This document shows positions 8,067 to 17,462 of a DNA stretch of 64,000 bases, piece by piece; within the stretch, counting starts at the first letter, position 1; each line of letters starts with the position of its first letter. The stretch spans positions 186,001-250,000 of the forward strand of contig NZ_VNIB01000003.1 of assembly GCF_008124615.1 (NCBI RefSeq), given 5' to 3'. The notes under the pieces were generated by a model. That model was given only the letters and a program-made list of their open reading frames with translations, was not told the origin of the DNA and made no database searches. The translations under genes and the position numbers were made by a program. Source of the DNA: Geothermobacter ehrlichii. Its GTDB lineage: Bacteria; Desulfobacterota; Desulfuromonadia; Desulfuromonadales; Geothermobacteraceae.

Positions 8067-9653
8067 ATGCAAACGAACGGACCTGATGCCGCGCAACTTG
8101 GTCTCAAGAGCGTCGGCAAGCTCTACCACAACCTGAGCTACGAGGAACTCTTCCAGCACGAGCAGGACCGGAAAGAAGGGCAGGTATCGGAAAACGGCAC
8201 CATGATGGTCGATACCGGCAAATTTACCGGCCGCTCGCCCAAGGATAAATATTTCGTAAAGCAGGACCCTTCCTCCGGCAACATCGCCTGGGGCAGCGTC
8301 AACCAGCCGGTTTCGCCCGAGATTTTCGATGAGCTTTACGCCGATGTCATCGACTATCTCTCGGGTAAAGATCTCTATGTCACCGATGGCTTCTGCGGCG
8401 CCAATCCGGCTACCCGCAAGCAGGTGCGGTTCATTACCGAATTCGCCTGGCAGTCGCATTTCGTCAAGAACATGTTCATCCGCCCTTCGGCGGAGGAGCT
8501 CCAGGCCTTCAAACCGGATTTCCGGGTCTACAACGCCAGCAACCTGACCAACGAGAAATGGCAGAAGCATGGCCTGAATTCCGAGGTCTTCATCATCTTC
8601 AACATCGAGAAGAACGTGGCCATCATCGGCGGAACCTGGTACGGCGGCGAGATGAAGAAGGGCATCTTCACGATGATGAACTACTGGCTGCCGCTGCAGG
8701 GGATTCTCTCCATGCACTGCTCGGCCAACGTCGGCAAGGATGGTGATGTCGCGCTCTTCTTCGGCCTTTCCGGTACCGGGAAGACCACCCTGTCCACCGA
8801 CCCGAACCGCAAGCTGATCGGAGACGACGAGCACGGCTGGGATGACGACGGCATCTTCAACTTCGAGGGTGGCTGCTATGCCAAGTGCATCAACCTGTCG
8901 GCCGAGAACGAGCCGGAGATCTACAATGCCATCCGTCGCAACGCGCTGCTCGAGAACGTGGTCGCCAACGCCGACGGCGTGATCGATTTTGCCGATGGCT
9001 CCAAGACCGAGAACACCCGTGTTTCCTATCCGATCGAGCATATCGAAAACCACGAGCCGAGCCTGAAGGGCGAACATCCGAGGAACATCATCTTCCTCAC
9101 CTGCGACGCCTTTGGCGTACTTCCGCCGGTTTCCAAGCTGACCAAGGAACAGGCGATGTACTACTTCCTCTCCGGCTACACCGCCAAGGTGGCCGGCACC
9201 GAGCGGGGCATCACCGAGCCGCAGGCGACCTTTTCCGCCTGCTTCGGCGAGGCTTTTCTGCCGCTGCATCCGACCGTCTACGGCAAGCTGCTCGGTGAGA
9301 AGATGGAGAAGCACGGCGTCAACGCCTACCTGGTCAACACCGGCTGGGCCGGCGGCGGCTACGGCGTCGGTCAGCGGATGAGCATCAAGGCTACCCGCGC
9401 CTGCATCAACGCCATCCTCGACGGCTCGATCAACGACGCCGAGTTCGAGCAGACCCGCTTCTTCAAGCTGAACATCCCCAAGGCACTGCCCGGTGTAGAC
9501 AGCAGTCTGCTCAACCCGCGCAACGCCTGGGCCGACAAGGACGCCTTCGACGCCACCGCCCGCAGGCTGGCCGGCATGTTCATCGAGAACTTCAAGAAGT
9601 ACCAGGTCGAGGGCGACGTCGACTTTGCCCAGTACGGACCACAGGTCGACTGA
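8067..9653 (+). CDS. pckA: Phosphoenolpyruvate carboxykinase (ATP)
   Basis: Converts oxaloacetate and ATP to PEP, CO2 and ADP, the entry to gluconeogenesis for a cell growing on acetate or aromatics. The kinase-1 loop [11 protein letters not shown] and the metal motif [11 protein letters not shown] are intact, and [12 protein letters not shown] near residue 50 is typical of the ATP family. The start at 8067 has AAGGGGG upstream and gives 528 residues, the usual length; an earlier in-frame codon would add 36 unconserved residues. A strong terminator follows. It stands alone as a single-gene unit. Confidence 0.96.
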   Translation: MQTNGPDAAQLGLKSVGKLYHNLSYEELFQHEQDRKEGQVSENGTMMVDTGKFTGRSPKDKYFVKQDPSSGNIAWGSVNQPVSPEIFDELYADVIDYLSGKDLYVTDGFCGANPATRKQVRFITEFAWQSHFVKNMFIRPSAEELQAFKPDFRVYNASNLTNEKWQKHGLNSEVFIIFNIEKNVAIIGGTWYGGEMKKGIFTMMNYWLPLQGILSMHCSANVGKDGDVALFFGLSGTGKTTLSTDPNRKLIGDDEHGWDDDGIFNFEGGCYAKCINLSAENEPEIYNAIRRNALLENVVANADGVIDFADGSKTENTRVSYPIEHIENHEPSLKGEHPRNIIFLTCDAFGVLPPVSKLTKEQAMYYFLSGYTAKVAGTERGITEPQATFSACFGEAFLPLHPTVYGKLLGEKMEKHGVNAYLVNTGWAGGGYGVGQRMSIKATRACINAILDGSINDAEFEQTRFFKLNIPKALPGVDSSLLNPRNAWADKDAFDATARRLAGMFIENFKKYQVEGDVDFAQYGPQVD

Positions 9654-9674
9654 CGTTTATTTCTGTTAAGACAC

Positions 9675-9707
9675 AAAAAAGGGCGGCCAATTCGGCCGCC
9701 CTTTTTT
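9675..9707 (+). terminator. Rho-independent terminator after pckA
   Basis: GGGCGGCC (9681-9688) pairs with GGCCGCCC (9694-9701) across an AATTC loop. Six Ts follow and six As precede, so it can also act in reverse. Confidence 0.9.
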
Positions 9708-9758
9708 CATGCGTGCGCCCGGCAGGGGCAGGAGCTGGTGAAATAGTGTTTGCAATAA

Positions 9759-9774
9759 ATCCGGATATCCGGAT
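9759..9774. promoter_or_regulatory. 16-bp palindromic operator before arsR
   Basis: ATCCGGATATCCGGAT is a perfect palindrome ending three bases before the arsR ATG at 9778. Its position overlaps the likely promoter or transcription start, as expected for an ArsR autorepressor site, and leaves little or no room for a ribosome site. Confidence 0.6.
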
Positions 9775-9777
9775 ATT

Positions 9778-10128
9778 ATGTGTGCCATGAAAAGGCTCTG
9801 TGATCACCTCAAGGCCCTTGGCGACGAGACCCGCCTGCGGATTCTCAACCTGCTGCGCGATGACGAGCTCTGTGTCTGTGACCTGTTCGCCGTGCTCGGC
9901 CTGCCGCAATCGACCGTATCGCGGCATCTCGCCATTCTCCGACGGGCCGGCTGGGTGAACGACCAGCGCCGCGGCAGCTGGATGTACTACCGGCTGACCG
10001 ACGACGCGCAGGCCCGGTCCCTGCTCGATCCGCTGCTCCAGCGCCTGGCAGGCAGCGAACGAAGCGTGGCCGACCTGGTGGCGCTGCGGCAGTATTTGCG
10101 GAAGAAAAGCGAAACGGAATGCCTGTAA
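9778..10128 (+). CDS. arsR: ArsR-family metalloregulator
   Basis: A 116-residue winged-helix repressor. The metal motif ELCVCDL in helix 3 (the ELCxCxL type that binds As(III)/Sb(III)) is followed by the recognition helix PQSTVSRHLAILRRAGWV and the wing RRGSWMYYRL. It should release DNA on arsenite binding and derepress arsC and acr3 downstream. Two starts are possible: ATG 9778, which abuts the palindrome, and ATG 9787 (MKRLCDHL). The first repeat element separates it from arsC. Confidence 0.93.
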   Translation: MCAMKRLCDHLKALGDETRLRILNLLRDDELCVCDLFAVLGLPQSTVSRHLAILRRAGWVNDQRRGSWMYYRLTDDAQARSLLDPLLQRLAGSERSVADLVALRQYLRKKSETECL

Positions 10129-10143
10129 GTCGCGCCCCTTTGG

Positions 10144-10277
10144 TCTCGCGCCCGTTCGCTTTGCTCACTCAAGACGCAGAGGCACAGAGAAAATCCAGGA
10201 CTTTTGGGTTGGTAAACCCCAGATTCCAGGGTTTTTGACTCTACCCGTTTCCACATCTCTGTGGCTCTGCGCAAGAC
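10144..10277. repeat. Inverted-repeat element copy 1 (left of arsC)
   Basis: The left arm contains ACGCAGAGGCACAGAGA and the right arm the near complement TCTCTGTGGCTCTGCGC, with a variable AT-richer middle. About 50 bases at the left end (starting TCTCGCGCCCGTTCGC) are identical to copy 2 at 10773. It separates arsR from arsC. Confidence 0.8.
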
Positions 10278-10306
10278 AGATTTGAATCACTGTGAAAGAC
10301 TCTGAC

Positions 10307-10732
10307 ATGCCAAAACGTGTCCTCTTCCTCTGCACCGGCAACTCCTGTCGCAGCCAGATGGCCGACGGCATCATCAACCATGACTTCGCCGGACAGATCG
10401 AAGCCTTTTCCGCCGGTACCGAACCGCACGGGCTCAATCCAAAAGCGGTGCAGGTGATGGCCGAGATCGGCATCGATATCTCGAACAACTCTTCCGATCA
10501 CCTCAGCCAGTACGAGGGGCAGAACTTCGATTACGTCATTACCCTGTGCGGCGACGCCAACGAGAAGTGTCCGCTCTTTTTCGGCGGCGTGCAGCGGATC
10601 CACATCGGTTTCGACGATCCGCCGAAAGCGACCGGCAGCGAGGAAGAGGTGCTCAATGTCTACCGCCGGGTGCGGGACGAGATCCGCGAGCGGCTGGGGG
10701 ATTTTTTCCGTAAGGAACTGGAAAACGATTAG
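10307..10732 (+). CDS. arsC: Arsenate reductase, thioredoxin-coupled type
   Basis: Reduces arsenate to arsenite for export by Acr3. It has the low-molecular-weight phosphatase P-loop CTGNSCRSQ and the redox pair TLCGDANEKCP (Cys-x6-Cys), the three-cysteine relay of the S. aureus pI258 type that is recycled by thioredoxin. ATG 10307 (MPKRVLFLC) gives the family N-terminus, 141 residues; a GTG at 10292 is an alternative. It lies between two copies of the inverted-repeat element, so it could be an independently acquired module. Confidence 0.93.
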   Translation: MPKRVLFLCTGNSCRSQMADGIINHDFAGQIEAFSAGTEPHGLNPKAVQVMAEIGIDISNNSSDHLSQYEGQNFDYVITLCGDANEKCPLFFGGVQRIHIGFDDPPKATGSEEEVLNVYRRVRDEIRERLGDFFRKELEND

Positions 10733-10772
10733 CCGTCAAGTCGCCAGGGACGCCAAGAGGGGCAAAGATTAA

Positions 10773-10913
10773 TCTCGCGCCCGTTCGCTTTGCTCACTCA
10801 AGACGCAGAGGCACAGAGAAAACCCGGGATTTTCAGATTTTGACTAAAACTTAACGAAGTCCAGAGCTTTTTTGACTCTGCTTTCTCCGCGTCTTTGCGA
10901 CTCTGCGCGAGAT
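10773..10913. repeat. Inverted-repeat element copy 2 (right of arsC)
   Basis: Begins with the same roughly 50 bases as copy 1 (TCTCGCGCCCGTTCGC...GGCACAGAGAAAA) and ends CTCTGCGCGAGA, the complement of the outer arm. The middle differs from copy 1. Confidence 0.82.
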
Positions 10914-10920
10914 TGATTTT

Positions 10921-12006
10921 ATGAAAGGTTTGTACATGGAACACGGACTGACGAAAAAACTCTCCTTCCTCGACCGCTACCTGACTCTGTGGATTTTTCT
11001 CGCCATGTTCATCGGTGTCGGAGCCGGCTGGCTCTTTCCAAGCGTGAAGGATGTCGTCAATACCTTCTCGGTCGGCACCACCAATATCCCCATCGCCATC
11101 GGCCTGATCCTGATGATGTATCCGCCGCTGGCCAAGGTGCGTTACGAGGAGCTGAGCGAGGTTTTCGCCAACCGGAAGATTCTCGGCATTTCCCTGCTGC
11201 AGAACTGGGTCATCGGCCCGGTGCTGATGTTCATTCTCGCCATCGTTTTTCTGCACAACTATCCCGAGTACATGGTCGGACTGATCATGATCGGCCTGGC
11301 GCGCTGCATCGCCATGGTCATCGTCTGGAACGAACTGGCGAAAGGAAATACCGAATATTGTGCCGGGCTGGTCGCCTTCAACTCGGTCTTCCAGGTCCTG
11401 TTCTACTCGGTCTACGCCTGGTTCTTCGTCACCGTCCTGCCGCCGCTGTTCGGTCTCGAAGGGGCAGTGGTTGAAATTTCCATCGGCCAGATCGCCGAGA
11501 GCGTGGCGATCTACCTCGGCATTCCCTTCGTTTCCGGGATGCTGACCCGTCTGGTGCTGGTCAAAAGCAGGGGGCGGGACTGGTACGAAAGGAAATTTAT
11601 CCCCAGAATCAGCCCCGTCACCCTGGTTGCGCTGCTCTTCACCATCCTGGTCATGTTCAGTCTCAAGGGGGAACTGATCGTTTCGATACCGCTCGATGTG
11701 GTGCGGATCGCCATCCCGCTGCTGATCTATTTCGGCATCATGTTCCTGGTCAGTTTCTGGATGGGAGTCAAGGCCGGAGCGGACTACTCCAGGACCGCGA
11801 CAGTGGCCTTTACCGCTGCCGGCAACAATTTCGAGTTGGCGATCGCGGTGGCGGTGGCGGTCTTCGGACTCGATTCCGGCGCGGCCTTTGCCGCGGTGAT
11901 CGGCCCGCTGGTCGAGGTGCCGGCGCTGATCGGGCTGGTGAATGTCGCCTTCTGGCTGCAGAAAAAGTATTATGGCCGCAAGGAGCCTGTTTCTGCGGCC
12001 GTCTGA
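10921..12006 (+). CDS. acr3: Arsenite efflux transporter Acr3
   Basis: Exports arsenite from the cytoplasm by proton exchange. The 361-residue protein has about ten hydrophobic helices (BART superfamily). The conserved cysteine of the fourth helix, [18 protein letters not shown], and the discontinuous-helix motif [18 protein letters not shown] are present. Start choice: ATG 10921, with an alternative at 10936 (MEHGLTKKL). It follows arsC and repeat copy 2, downstream of arsR. Confidence 0.95.
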   Translation: MKGLYMEHGLTKKLSFLDRYLTLWIFLAMFIGVGAGWLFPSVKDVVNTFSVGTTNIPIAIGLILMMYPPLAKVRYEELSEVFANRKILGISLLQNWVIGPVLMFILAIVFLHNYPEYMVGLIMIGLARCIAMVIVWNELAKGNTEYCAGLVAFNSVFQVLFYSVYAWFFVTVLPPLFGLEGAVVEISIGQIAESVAIYLGIPFVSGMLTRLVLVKSRGRDWYERKFIPRISPVTLVALLFTILVMFSLKGELIVSIPLDVVRIAIPLLIYFGIMFLVSFWMGVKAGADYSRTATVAFTAAGNNFELAIAVAVAVFGLDSGAAFAAVIGPLVEVPALIGLVNVAFWLQKKYYGRKEPVSAAV

Positions 12007-12115
12007 GCCCTCTTTTGTCTTTCGTTTTTTCGCGGCTGCCCCCGCACGGGGCAGTTTCCCCTTGCGATCCTTGCGCCTTTTGTTACCCTTTTTTTTGTTT
12101 GAAAATACATTCAAT

Positions 12116-12149
12116 TGTAATTCGGTTCATATTTTGGACTGCAATTCGG
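12116..12149. promoter_or_regulatory. Direct repeats in front of second arsR
   Basis: TGTAATTCGG (12116-12125) and TGCAATTCGG (12140-12149) are spaced 24 bases, roughly two helical turns, 37 bases before the start of the next regulator gene. They may be half-sites for that regulator. No inverted arrangement is evident. Confidence 0.35.
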
Positions 12150-12185
12150 CGCCAAGGTGCCATCTGACACCTGTCTGGAGGATCC

Positions 12186-12473
12186 ATGGACAGCCGCTGG
12201 GCGGACAAATTCAAGGTGCTGGCCGATCCCAACCGACTGGCGGTGATCGGCGAATTGCTGCAGGGTGAGTTCTGTGCCGGAGAACTGAGCGAAAGGCTCG
12301 AAATCGAGCCAACCCTTCTTTCCCACCACCTCAAGGTTCTGCGCGAGGCCGGCTTTGTTACATCCCGGCGAGAAGGAAAAATGATCCGGTATTCCCTGGC
12401 AGAGGGACTGAGCTGTTCGGTCGACGGCAGGGCCCTCGATCTGGGCTGTTGTCAGATTACCTTTCGAAAGTAG
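12186..12473 (+). CDS. arsR: ArsR-family regulator (second copy)
   Basis: A 95-residue winged-helix protein: helix-turn-helix GELSERLEIEPTLLSHHLKVLREAGFV and wing SRREGKMIRYSL. It lacks the classical ELCVCDL metal motif; Cys in GEFCAGEL and a C-terminal pair LGCCQ could bind As(III) in an alternative place. An ATG with GGAGGATCC upstream starts it. The stop lies seven bases before the channel gene, so both are one unit. Confidence 0.88.
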   Translation: MDSRWADKFKVLADPNRLAVIGELLQGEFCAGELSERLEIEPTLLSHHLKVLREAGFVTSRREGKMIRYSLAEGLSCSVDGRALDLGCCQITFRK

Positions 12474-12479
12474 GTGGTT

Positions 12480-13148
12480 ATGATGCCTCTGATGCAGCGT
12501 TGCGTTGGAGAAGTGATCGGAACCTTTGCCCTGGTTTTTGCCGGAACCGGGGCGGTTGTTATCGACAAGGTTTACGCCGGCGCGGTCGGCCATGTCGGCA
12601 TTGCCCTGACCTTCGGACTGGTGGTGACGGCGATGATCTACAGTTTCGGCGAGCTATCCGGCGCCCATTTCAATCCGGCCGTCACGGTAGGATTTGCCTG
12701 CACGGGACGATTTTCATGGCGCGAAGTTCCTGCCTACCTTGGTGGCCAGGTCACCGGTGCGCTGTTCGCCAGTCTGCTTCTGCATGCCACCTTCCCGCAA
12801 AATGCGGATCTGGGGATGACCCTGCCGAAAGTGACGCCCGAGTTGGCGTTTGTCTGGGAACTGGTTTTGACTTTTCTGCTGATGCTGGTGATTCTTCAGG
12901 TTGCCACCGGCAGCAAGGAACAGGGATTGATGGCGGGTGTTGCAATCGGTGGCACTGTCGCACTTGAGGCCCTTTTTGCAGGACCGATCACCGGTGCATC
13001 AATGAACCCGGCCCGTTCGTTGGCTCCGGCCCTGGTTGCTGGTCATCTGCATCTGCTCTGGCTTTATATTGTTGCGCCTGTTGCGGGCGCCTTGCTGGCG
13101 GTTCTCGCCTGGCGGTGCATGCGACGTGTTGAGTCGGTATCGGCTTGA
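12480..13148 (+). CDS. aqpS: MIP-family channel (aquaglyceroporin, AqpS-like)
   Basis: A six-helix major intrinsic protein. Both half-helix NPA boxes are intact, HFNPAVT and SMNPARS. In ars operons such channels (for example Sinorhizobium AqpS) carry As(OH)3 downhill; here Acr3 is also present. ATG 12480 follows an AGGTGG ribosome site; a GTG at 12474 is possible. It lies between the second arsR and arsM. Confidence 0.9.
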   Translation: MMPLMQRCVGEVIGTFALVFAGTGAVVIDKVYAGAVGHVGIALTFGLVVTAMIYSFGELSGAHFNPAVTVGFACTGRFSWREVPAYLGGQVTGALFASLLLHATFPQNADLGMTLPKVTPELAFVWELVLTFLLMLVILQVATGSKEQGLMAGVAIGGTVALEALFAGPITGASMNPARSLAPALVAGHLHLLWLYIVAPVAGALLAVLAWRCMRRVESVSA

Positions 13149-13273
13149 CGGGATTGTGAAAACAGTCAAGAGGGGATGGCGGCCGGAAGGCGCAGCCTGC
13201 ACACCGGTCGCTTGCGCCCCCGGAGACCGTTTCGCCGCCACGCCTGCAAAATCAAAATCAAGGAGACGGTTTC

Positions 13274-14320
13274 ATGTTCGACCCACAGACGACCATCGAG
13301 CAAGTCAAGGAGTACTACGGCAAGGTACTTTCCAGCCAGAAGGACCTGAAGACCAGCGCCTGCTGTTCCACCGAATCACTGCCCAGGCGGCATCGGGAGA
13401 TTCTGGCGCAGATCGAAGACGAGATTCTCGAGAAGTTTTATGGCTGCGGCTCGCCGATTCCGCCGGCCATCGAAGGCTGTACGGTGCTTGATCTCGGTTC
13501 TGGCACCGGCCGCGATGTTTACCTGGCCAGCGCCCTGGTCGGTGAGCGGGGGCGGGTGATCGGCGTCGACATGACCGACGAACAACTGGAGGTGGCGCGC
13601 CGGCATGTGGCGACCATGACCAAGCGCTTCGGCTACAGGGAGCCGAACGTCGAGTTCCGCCAGGGCTACATCGAGGATCTGGCCGCCGCCGGCATCGAGG
13701 ACAATTCGGTCGATGTGGTGATTTCCAATTGTGTGATCAACCTTTCTCCAGACAAGGAACGGGTGTTCAGCGAGATTTTCCGCGTTCTCAAGCCGGGCGG
13801 CGAGCTCTATTTCTCCGATGTTTTCGCCGGCAGGAGGGTGCCGGAGGCGATTCGTCGCGATCCGGTACTGCACGGCGAATGCCTGGCCGGAGCGCTCTAC
13901 ATCGAGGATTTTCGTCGCCTGCTGGCGCGGCTCGGCTGTTCCGACTACCGGCAGGTCAGCAGTCGCCGCATCGCCCTGAACAATCCGGAACTGGAAGCCA
14001 GGGCCGGCATGATCGATTTCTATTCGATCACCGTGCGGGCCTTCAAGCTGCCGTCGCTGGAGGATATCTGCGAGGACTATGGCCAGGTGGCGATCTACAA
14101 GGGGACCATCGAGGACCATCCGCATCATTTCGACCTCGACGATCACCACCGGCTGCTGACCGGCAAGCCGTTGCTGGTTTGCGGCAATACGGCGGCGATG
14201 CTGCAGGAAACCCGCTTTGCGCCGCATTTCGAAATTATCGGCGATCGCTCGGTGCATTACGGACCGTTCGACTGCAAGCCGGCGGCGGAAGCGGATACCA
14301 GCGGCGGTGGGTGTTGCTGA
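13274..14320 (+). CDS. arsM: Arsenite S-adenosylmethionine methyltransferase
   Basis: Methylates arsenite stepwise to methylated, partly volatile forms. The SAM motif VLDLGSGTGRD lies near residue 75. Conserved arsenic-binding cysteines appear in SACCST, ISNCVINLSPDKERV and HGECLAGALY, and the 348-residue length and CxC-type C-terminal tail (GGGCC) fit the family. The ATG follows AAGGAGACGG. It completes the ars cluster with efflux, reduction and methylation. Confidence 0.95.
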   Translation: MFDPQTTIEQVKEYYGKVLSSQKDLKTSACCSTESLPRRHREILAQIEDEILEKFYGCGSPIPPAIEGCTVLDLGSGTGRDVYLASALVGERGRVIGVDMTDEQLEVARRHVATMTKRFGYREPNVEFRQGYIEDLAAAGIEDNSVDVVISNCVINLSPDKERVFSEIFRVLKPGGELYFSDVFAGRRVPEAIRRDPVLHGECLAGALYIEDFRRLLARLGCSDYRQVSSRRIALNNPELEARAGMIDFYSITVRAFKLPSLEDICEDYGQVAIYKGTIEDHPHHFDLDDHHRLLTGKPLLVCGNTAAMLQETRFAPHFEIIGDRSVHYGPFDCKPAAEADTSGGGCC

Positions 14321-14459
14321 GGCCGTTCCCGGATGAGGGAAGATGCCCGTTCGCACGGTCCGGCGTTCGACTGTTTATTTTTCCCCGATGCGGTTGGCAT
14401 GGGGCACGGCCATGGTATGAGTTGAAGGAAACCCATACATCGACCGAAGGAGCTGGACC

Positions 14460-14765
14460 ATGAGAAAGCTGACGGTACTCTTGATCGCTCTTGTTCTCTT
14501 GCCGCCGTCTGCCGTTTTCGCAGCAGCGAGCGGCATGGCCGTTTACCAGAAAGCCTGCGGATTCTGTCATGACAGCGGCGTTGCCGGGGCCCCAAAACTG
14601 GGTGACAAGGTGGCCTGGAAAGAGCGGCTCGGCAAGGGCATCGAAGGATTGAGCGAATCGGTGCTCGAAGGCAAGGGGGCCATGCCGCCCAAGGGGGGAA
14701 ACGCCAGCCTGAGTGAGGCCGAGGTCCGGGCCGCGGTCGAATATATGGTTGAACAGAGCAAGTAG
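14460..14765 (+). CDS. Monohaem cytochrome c (c5-like), periplasmic
   Basis: A 101-residue protein with a Sec signal peptide (KLTVLLIALVLLPPSAVFA) and one haem site CGFCH. The sixth ligand is probably the Met in KGAMPPKGG. The C-terminal helix SEAEVRAAVEYMVEQ closes the fold. It acts as a soluble periplasmic electron carrier. A GAAGGAG ribosome site precedes the ATG; a strong terminator follows. Confidence 0.9.
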   Translation: MRKLTVLLIALVLLPPSAVFAAASGMAVYQKACGFCHDSGVAGAPKLGDKVAWKERLGKGIEGLSESVLEGKGAMPPKGGNASLSEAEVRAAVEYMVEQSK

Positions 14766-14773
14766 GCAACAAC

Positions 14774-14804
14774 AGCTCCCGGCATCTTTCAGATGCCGGG
14801 AGCT
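14774..14804. terminator. Terminator between convergent genes
   Basis: A perfect 14-bp stem, AGCTCCCGGCATCT and AGATGCCGGGAGCT, with a 3-base loop sits between the cytochrome gene and the convergent CoA-disulfide reductase gene. Few Ts follow on the plus strand (GTCTTCTC). Confidence 0.75.
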
Positions 14805-14844
14805 GTCTTCTCGTCGATCGGTCGGGACTATCTGTCTCCGGCTG

Positions 14845-16563
14845 TCAGGCGGCCGTTGGCGCCTTTACTTCAACGACACCCCTTTCCAGCTCCCAGGGCC
14901 AGCCGAGGATGCCGCCCTCAAGGTAGGCGACCTGATCGAAGCCGGCCGCGAGCAGTATGCGTGTCGCTTCGTAGCCGCGCAGGCTGATCTTGCAGAAGGG
15001 CACGATCAGCCTGTCCTTCGGCAGTTCGGCAATCTTGGAGCGCAGCTGGCCCAGGGGGAGCAGAGTGGCGCCGGGGATACGGACTTCGGCGTACTCGTCC
15101 GGAGAACGGACGTCGAGCAACAGAATTTTCTCTCCGGCGTCGAGGCGCTGCTTCAGTTGCAGCGGGCTGAGGCTGTCGGCAAGCCCATCGAGCTTGTTGC
15201 GCAGTGCGTTGGCTGCCTGATGCAGCGGATCCATCGCTGCGGAGTAGGGTGGCGCGTAACCGAGGTCGAATTCGGCGAGCTGGTCGAGGGTTGCGTCGAG
15301 ACTCAGCGCGGTGGCGACCACGTCGATGCGTTTGGCGGTCTCTCCCGGGCCGACGATCTGCGCGCCGAGCAGTCTGCGGCTTTTGCGGTCGACGGTCAGA
15401 CGGGTGAGGATCGGCCGTGCCGAGGGCATGGAATGAACCCGGTCGGGAGACGGGGCGAGGATGCTGACCGGCTCGAAGCCGGCCTTTTCGGCAGCCTCTT
15501 TCGACAGCCCGGTGCGGCCGACGTTGAGGCCGAAGACCTTGACCAGCAGGGTGCCGAGGACGCCAGAGAAGGCCGAGTCGATACCGCCGAGGTTGTCGGC
15601 AACCACCCGCCCCTGTTTGTTGGCGGTGGAGCCGAGGGGCAGGTAGAGGGGGGTGCCATTCAGCTGGTGGCGGCTTTCCACGCAGTCGCCGGCGGCATAG
15701 ATGGCCGGATCGCTGGTCTGCATCCGTTCGTTGACGGCGATGGCGCCGCTTACGCCGATCTTAAGGCCGGCTTCACGGGCCAGCTCGACGTTCGGTTTTA
15801 CCCCCAGGGCGAGGATCACCAGGTCGGCCGGGTAGCTTCCGGACGTGGTGATGACCCGCCCGACTCTGCCGTCTTTCTCTTCGATCCCTTTCAGGGCTTC
15901 GCCGAGATGCAGCTCGACGCCGTTCTGCCTGAGTGTCCGGTGAACCTGCTCCGCCAGGTCGGCATCGAGGATGCCGGAAAGGACCTGCGGCTGCATTTCC
16001 AGCAGGCGCACTTCCATATGCCGGGCACGCAGGGCTTCGGCCATCTCCAGTCCGATCAGCCCGCCACCGACAATGACGGCCCGGGCTTCGGGCCTGACGA
16101 GTTCGGCAATGGCGGCGGCATCCTCGACTTTTTTCAGTGCGAGAACTCCGTCCAGCTCCGTGCCCGGCAGCGGCGGGATCAGCGGACTGCTTCCGGTGGC
16201 CAGCACCAGGGCGTCGTAGGAAAGGGTCTGCCGGCGGTCATCATCGAGAAAGCGGACCTCCAGGCGCCTGTTCTCCCGGTCGATGCGAAGTGCTTCGCAA
16301 CGGGTCAGAACCTCCACGCCCTTGACCCTGGCGAAAAAGGTTTCATCTCGCAGGGTGCCGTTGGTGGTGCGGCGCACCTCGTCGAGCTCACCGATCTCGC
16401 CGGCAAGGACGTAGGGCAGGGCGCAGGCTCCATAGGAGAGATAGTGGCCGCGTTCGATGACGGTAATCTTTGCCTCGGGGTCGAGCCGGCGCAGGCGGGA
16501 GGCGGTTTTCATTCCGGCGGCGACGCCGCCGACGATCAGGATCTGGCGTTGATTTTCGGACAT
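14845..16563 (-). CDS. CoA-disulfide reductase-type flavoprotein with C-terminal rhodanese domain
   Basis: A two-dinucleotide-fold FAD/NAD(P)H enzyme (FAD loop ILIVGGVAAGMKTA, NAD loop VIVGGGLIGLEMAE, FAD motif IYAAGDC) joined to a rhodanese domain (about residues 470-565). The active cysteine of the CoADR group is in SYGACALPY and the rhodanese cysteine in PFCKISLRG. CoADR-Rhd proteins reduce CoA disulfide, CoA persulfide or polysulfide and link to sulfur metabolism. ATG 16563 is chosen (AAAGGAG, spacing 12); a TTG nine bases earlier is in frame. The DUF4405 gene is 17 bases upstream. Confidence 0.9.
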   Translation of the reverse strand: MSENQRQILIVGGVAAGMKTASRLRRLDPEAKITVIERGHYLSYGACALPYVLAGEIGELDEVRRTTNGTLRDETFFARVKGVEVLTRCEALRIDRENRRLEVRFLDDDRRQTLSYDALVLATGSSPLIPPLPGTELDGVLALKKVEDAAAIAELVRPEARAVIVGGGLIGLEMAEALRARHMEVRLLEMQPQVLSGILDADLAEQVHRTLRQNGVELHLGEALKGIEEKDGRVGRVITTSGSYPADLVILALGVKPNVELAREAGLKIGVSGAIAVNERMQTSDPAIYAAGDCVESRHQLNGTPLYLPLGSTANKQGRVVADNLGGIDSAFSGVLGTLLVKVFGLNVGRTGLSKEAAEKAGFEPVSILAPSPDRVHSMPSARPILTRLTVDRKSRRLLGAQIVGPGETAKRIDVVATALSLDATLDQLAEFDLGYAPPYSAAMDPLHQAANALRNKLDGLADSLSPLQLKQRLDAGEKILLLDVRSPDEYAEVRIPGATLLPLGQLRSKIAELPKDRLIVPFCKISLRGYEATRILLAAGFDQVAYLEGGILGWPWELERGVVEVKAPTAA

Positions 16564-16580
16564 GGTGGTCAAAAGCTCCT

Positions 16581-17435
16581 TTACAGGTTGGGATGAATGA
16601 TTTTCTCCCCGCTCAGCAGGGTCTGCAGGATTTCAATCGGTGAAACTTCGAGACGGTCGGCGGCGGTCTTGAGGTTCTCCCCCTGATCGAGAACCCAGCC
16701 GCGCTCGGCCAGCTTGGTCGCGGCCCGTTCGGGAGGGATGGAGAACTCACGACACAGATCGGCCAGGGTCTTCCGGCCGATTCCGGTTCCCTCGAAACGC
16801 TCCTGCACCAGTTCTGGCGTATAGTGGTGTGGTGCCGCAGCGGTCCGTGCCGGTCTGATCAGGGCATAGACAGCGGCCGGTGAGCGGTGATTCGCGGTGG
16901 CGATCTGCTTAAGGGTCGCTGTCGCATCGATACCCTGGAGTCCCGCCTCCCTGAGCTTGGCCATGGCTTCGTCCAGGTCGATTTTCTGCTTGTCGCAGAG
17001 ATCCGCCAGGGAACTCAGTTCGGCATGGCCGAAAGGCGGTTTCTGCGCAGCAGAGGAAATCCAGCTCTCCTTGACCCAGGCGTTGAAGTCGAACAGCTGG
17101 CGCAGTGGAGGCGGCTCAAGCACCGCGCCGATACTGAAAAAGAGCGTCAGGGCTGCGGCCGCCAGCAGCGGTCGTCGGCTGCGGAGACCGGTCCGGCGGC
17201 TGCTCAGGTAACTGAGCAGCGCTTTCCAGTTCAGGCAGGTGTGAATGATGCCGGCCAGCAGAAAGAGCAGGCCGGTGGCGATGTGGATGTTGCTCCAGGC
17301 CGGCTTGTCCAGGCCGAACAGGGACCAGTCGTTCCAGTAGGCGATCCGCCCCTGGGGCATGACGAAGGCGATCAGTCCCGAGATGGACATGACCAGGAAG
17401 CTGAACGCGGTCAGCAGAGAAGTGAAACTGCGCAT
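16581..17435 (-). CDS. DUF4405-type membrane protein with cytoplasmic helix-repeat tail
   Basis: The first 120 residues hold three hydrophobic segments with histidines (WSNIHIATGLLFLLAGIIHTCLNWKALL), the DUF4405 pattern related to cytochrome b561-like haem membrane proteins. The remaining 160 residues are soluble and look like repeated short helix-turn units (ISSLADLCDKQ..., TLADLCREFS...). Length 284. It is probably the membrane partner of the ferredoxin-like protein just upstream. Electron donor and acceptor are not known. Confidence 0.7.
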   Translation of the reverse strand: MRSFTSLLTAFSFLVMSISGLIAFVMPQGRIAYWNDWSLFGLDKPAWSNIHIATGLLFLLAGIIHTCLNWKALLSYLSSRRTGLRSRRPLLAAAALTLFFSIGAVLEPPPLRQLFDFNAWVKESWISSAAQKPPFGHAELSSLADLCDKQKIDLDEAMAKLREAGLQGIDATATLKQIATANHRSPAAVYALIRPARTAAAPHHYTPELVQERFEGTGIGRKTLADLCREFSIPPERAATKLAERGWVLDQGENLKTAADRLEVSPIEILQTLLSGEKIIHPNL

Positions 17436-17462
17436 CTGGTGGCTCCTTCCGAATTCTCCGGT

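Noticed and set aside
10798-12114. A 438-codon minus-strand open frame over acr3
   Set aside because: Hydrophilic, repetitive composition (His/Asp/Gln), typical of the antisense of a membrane-protein gene.
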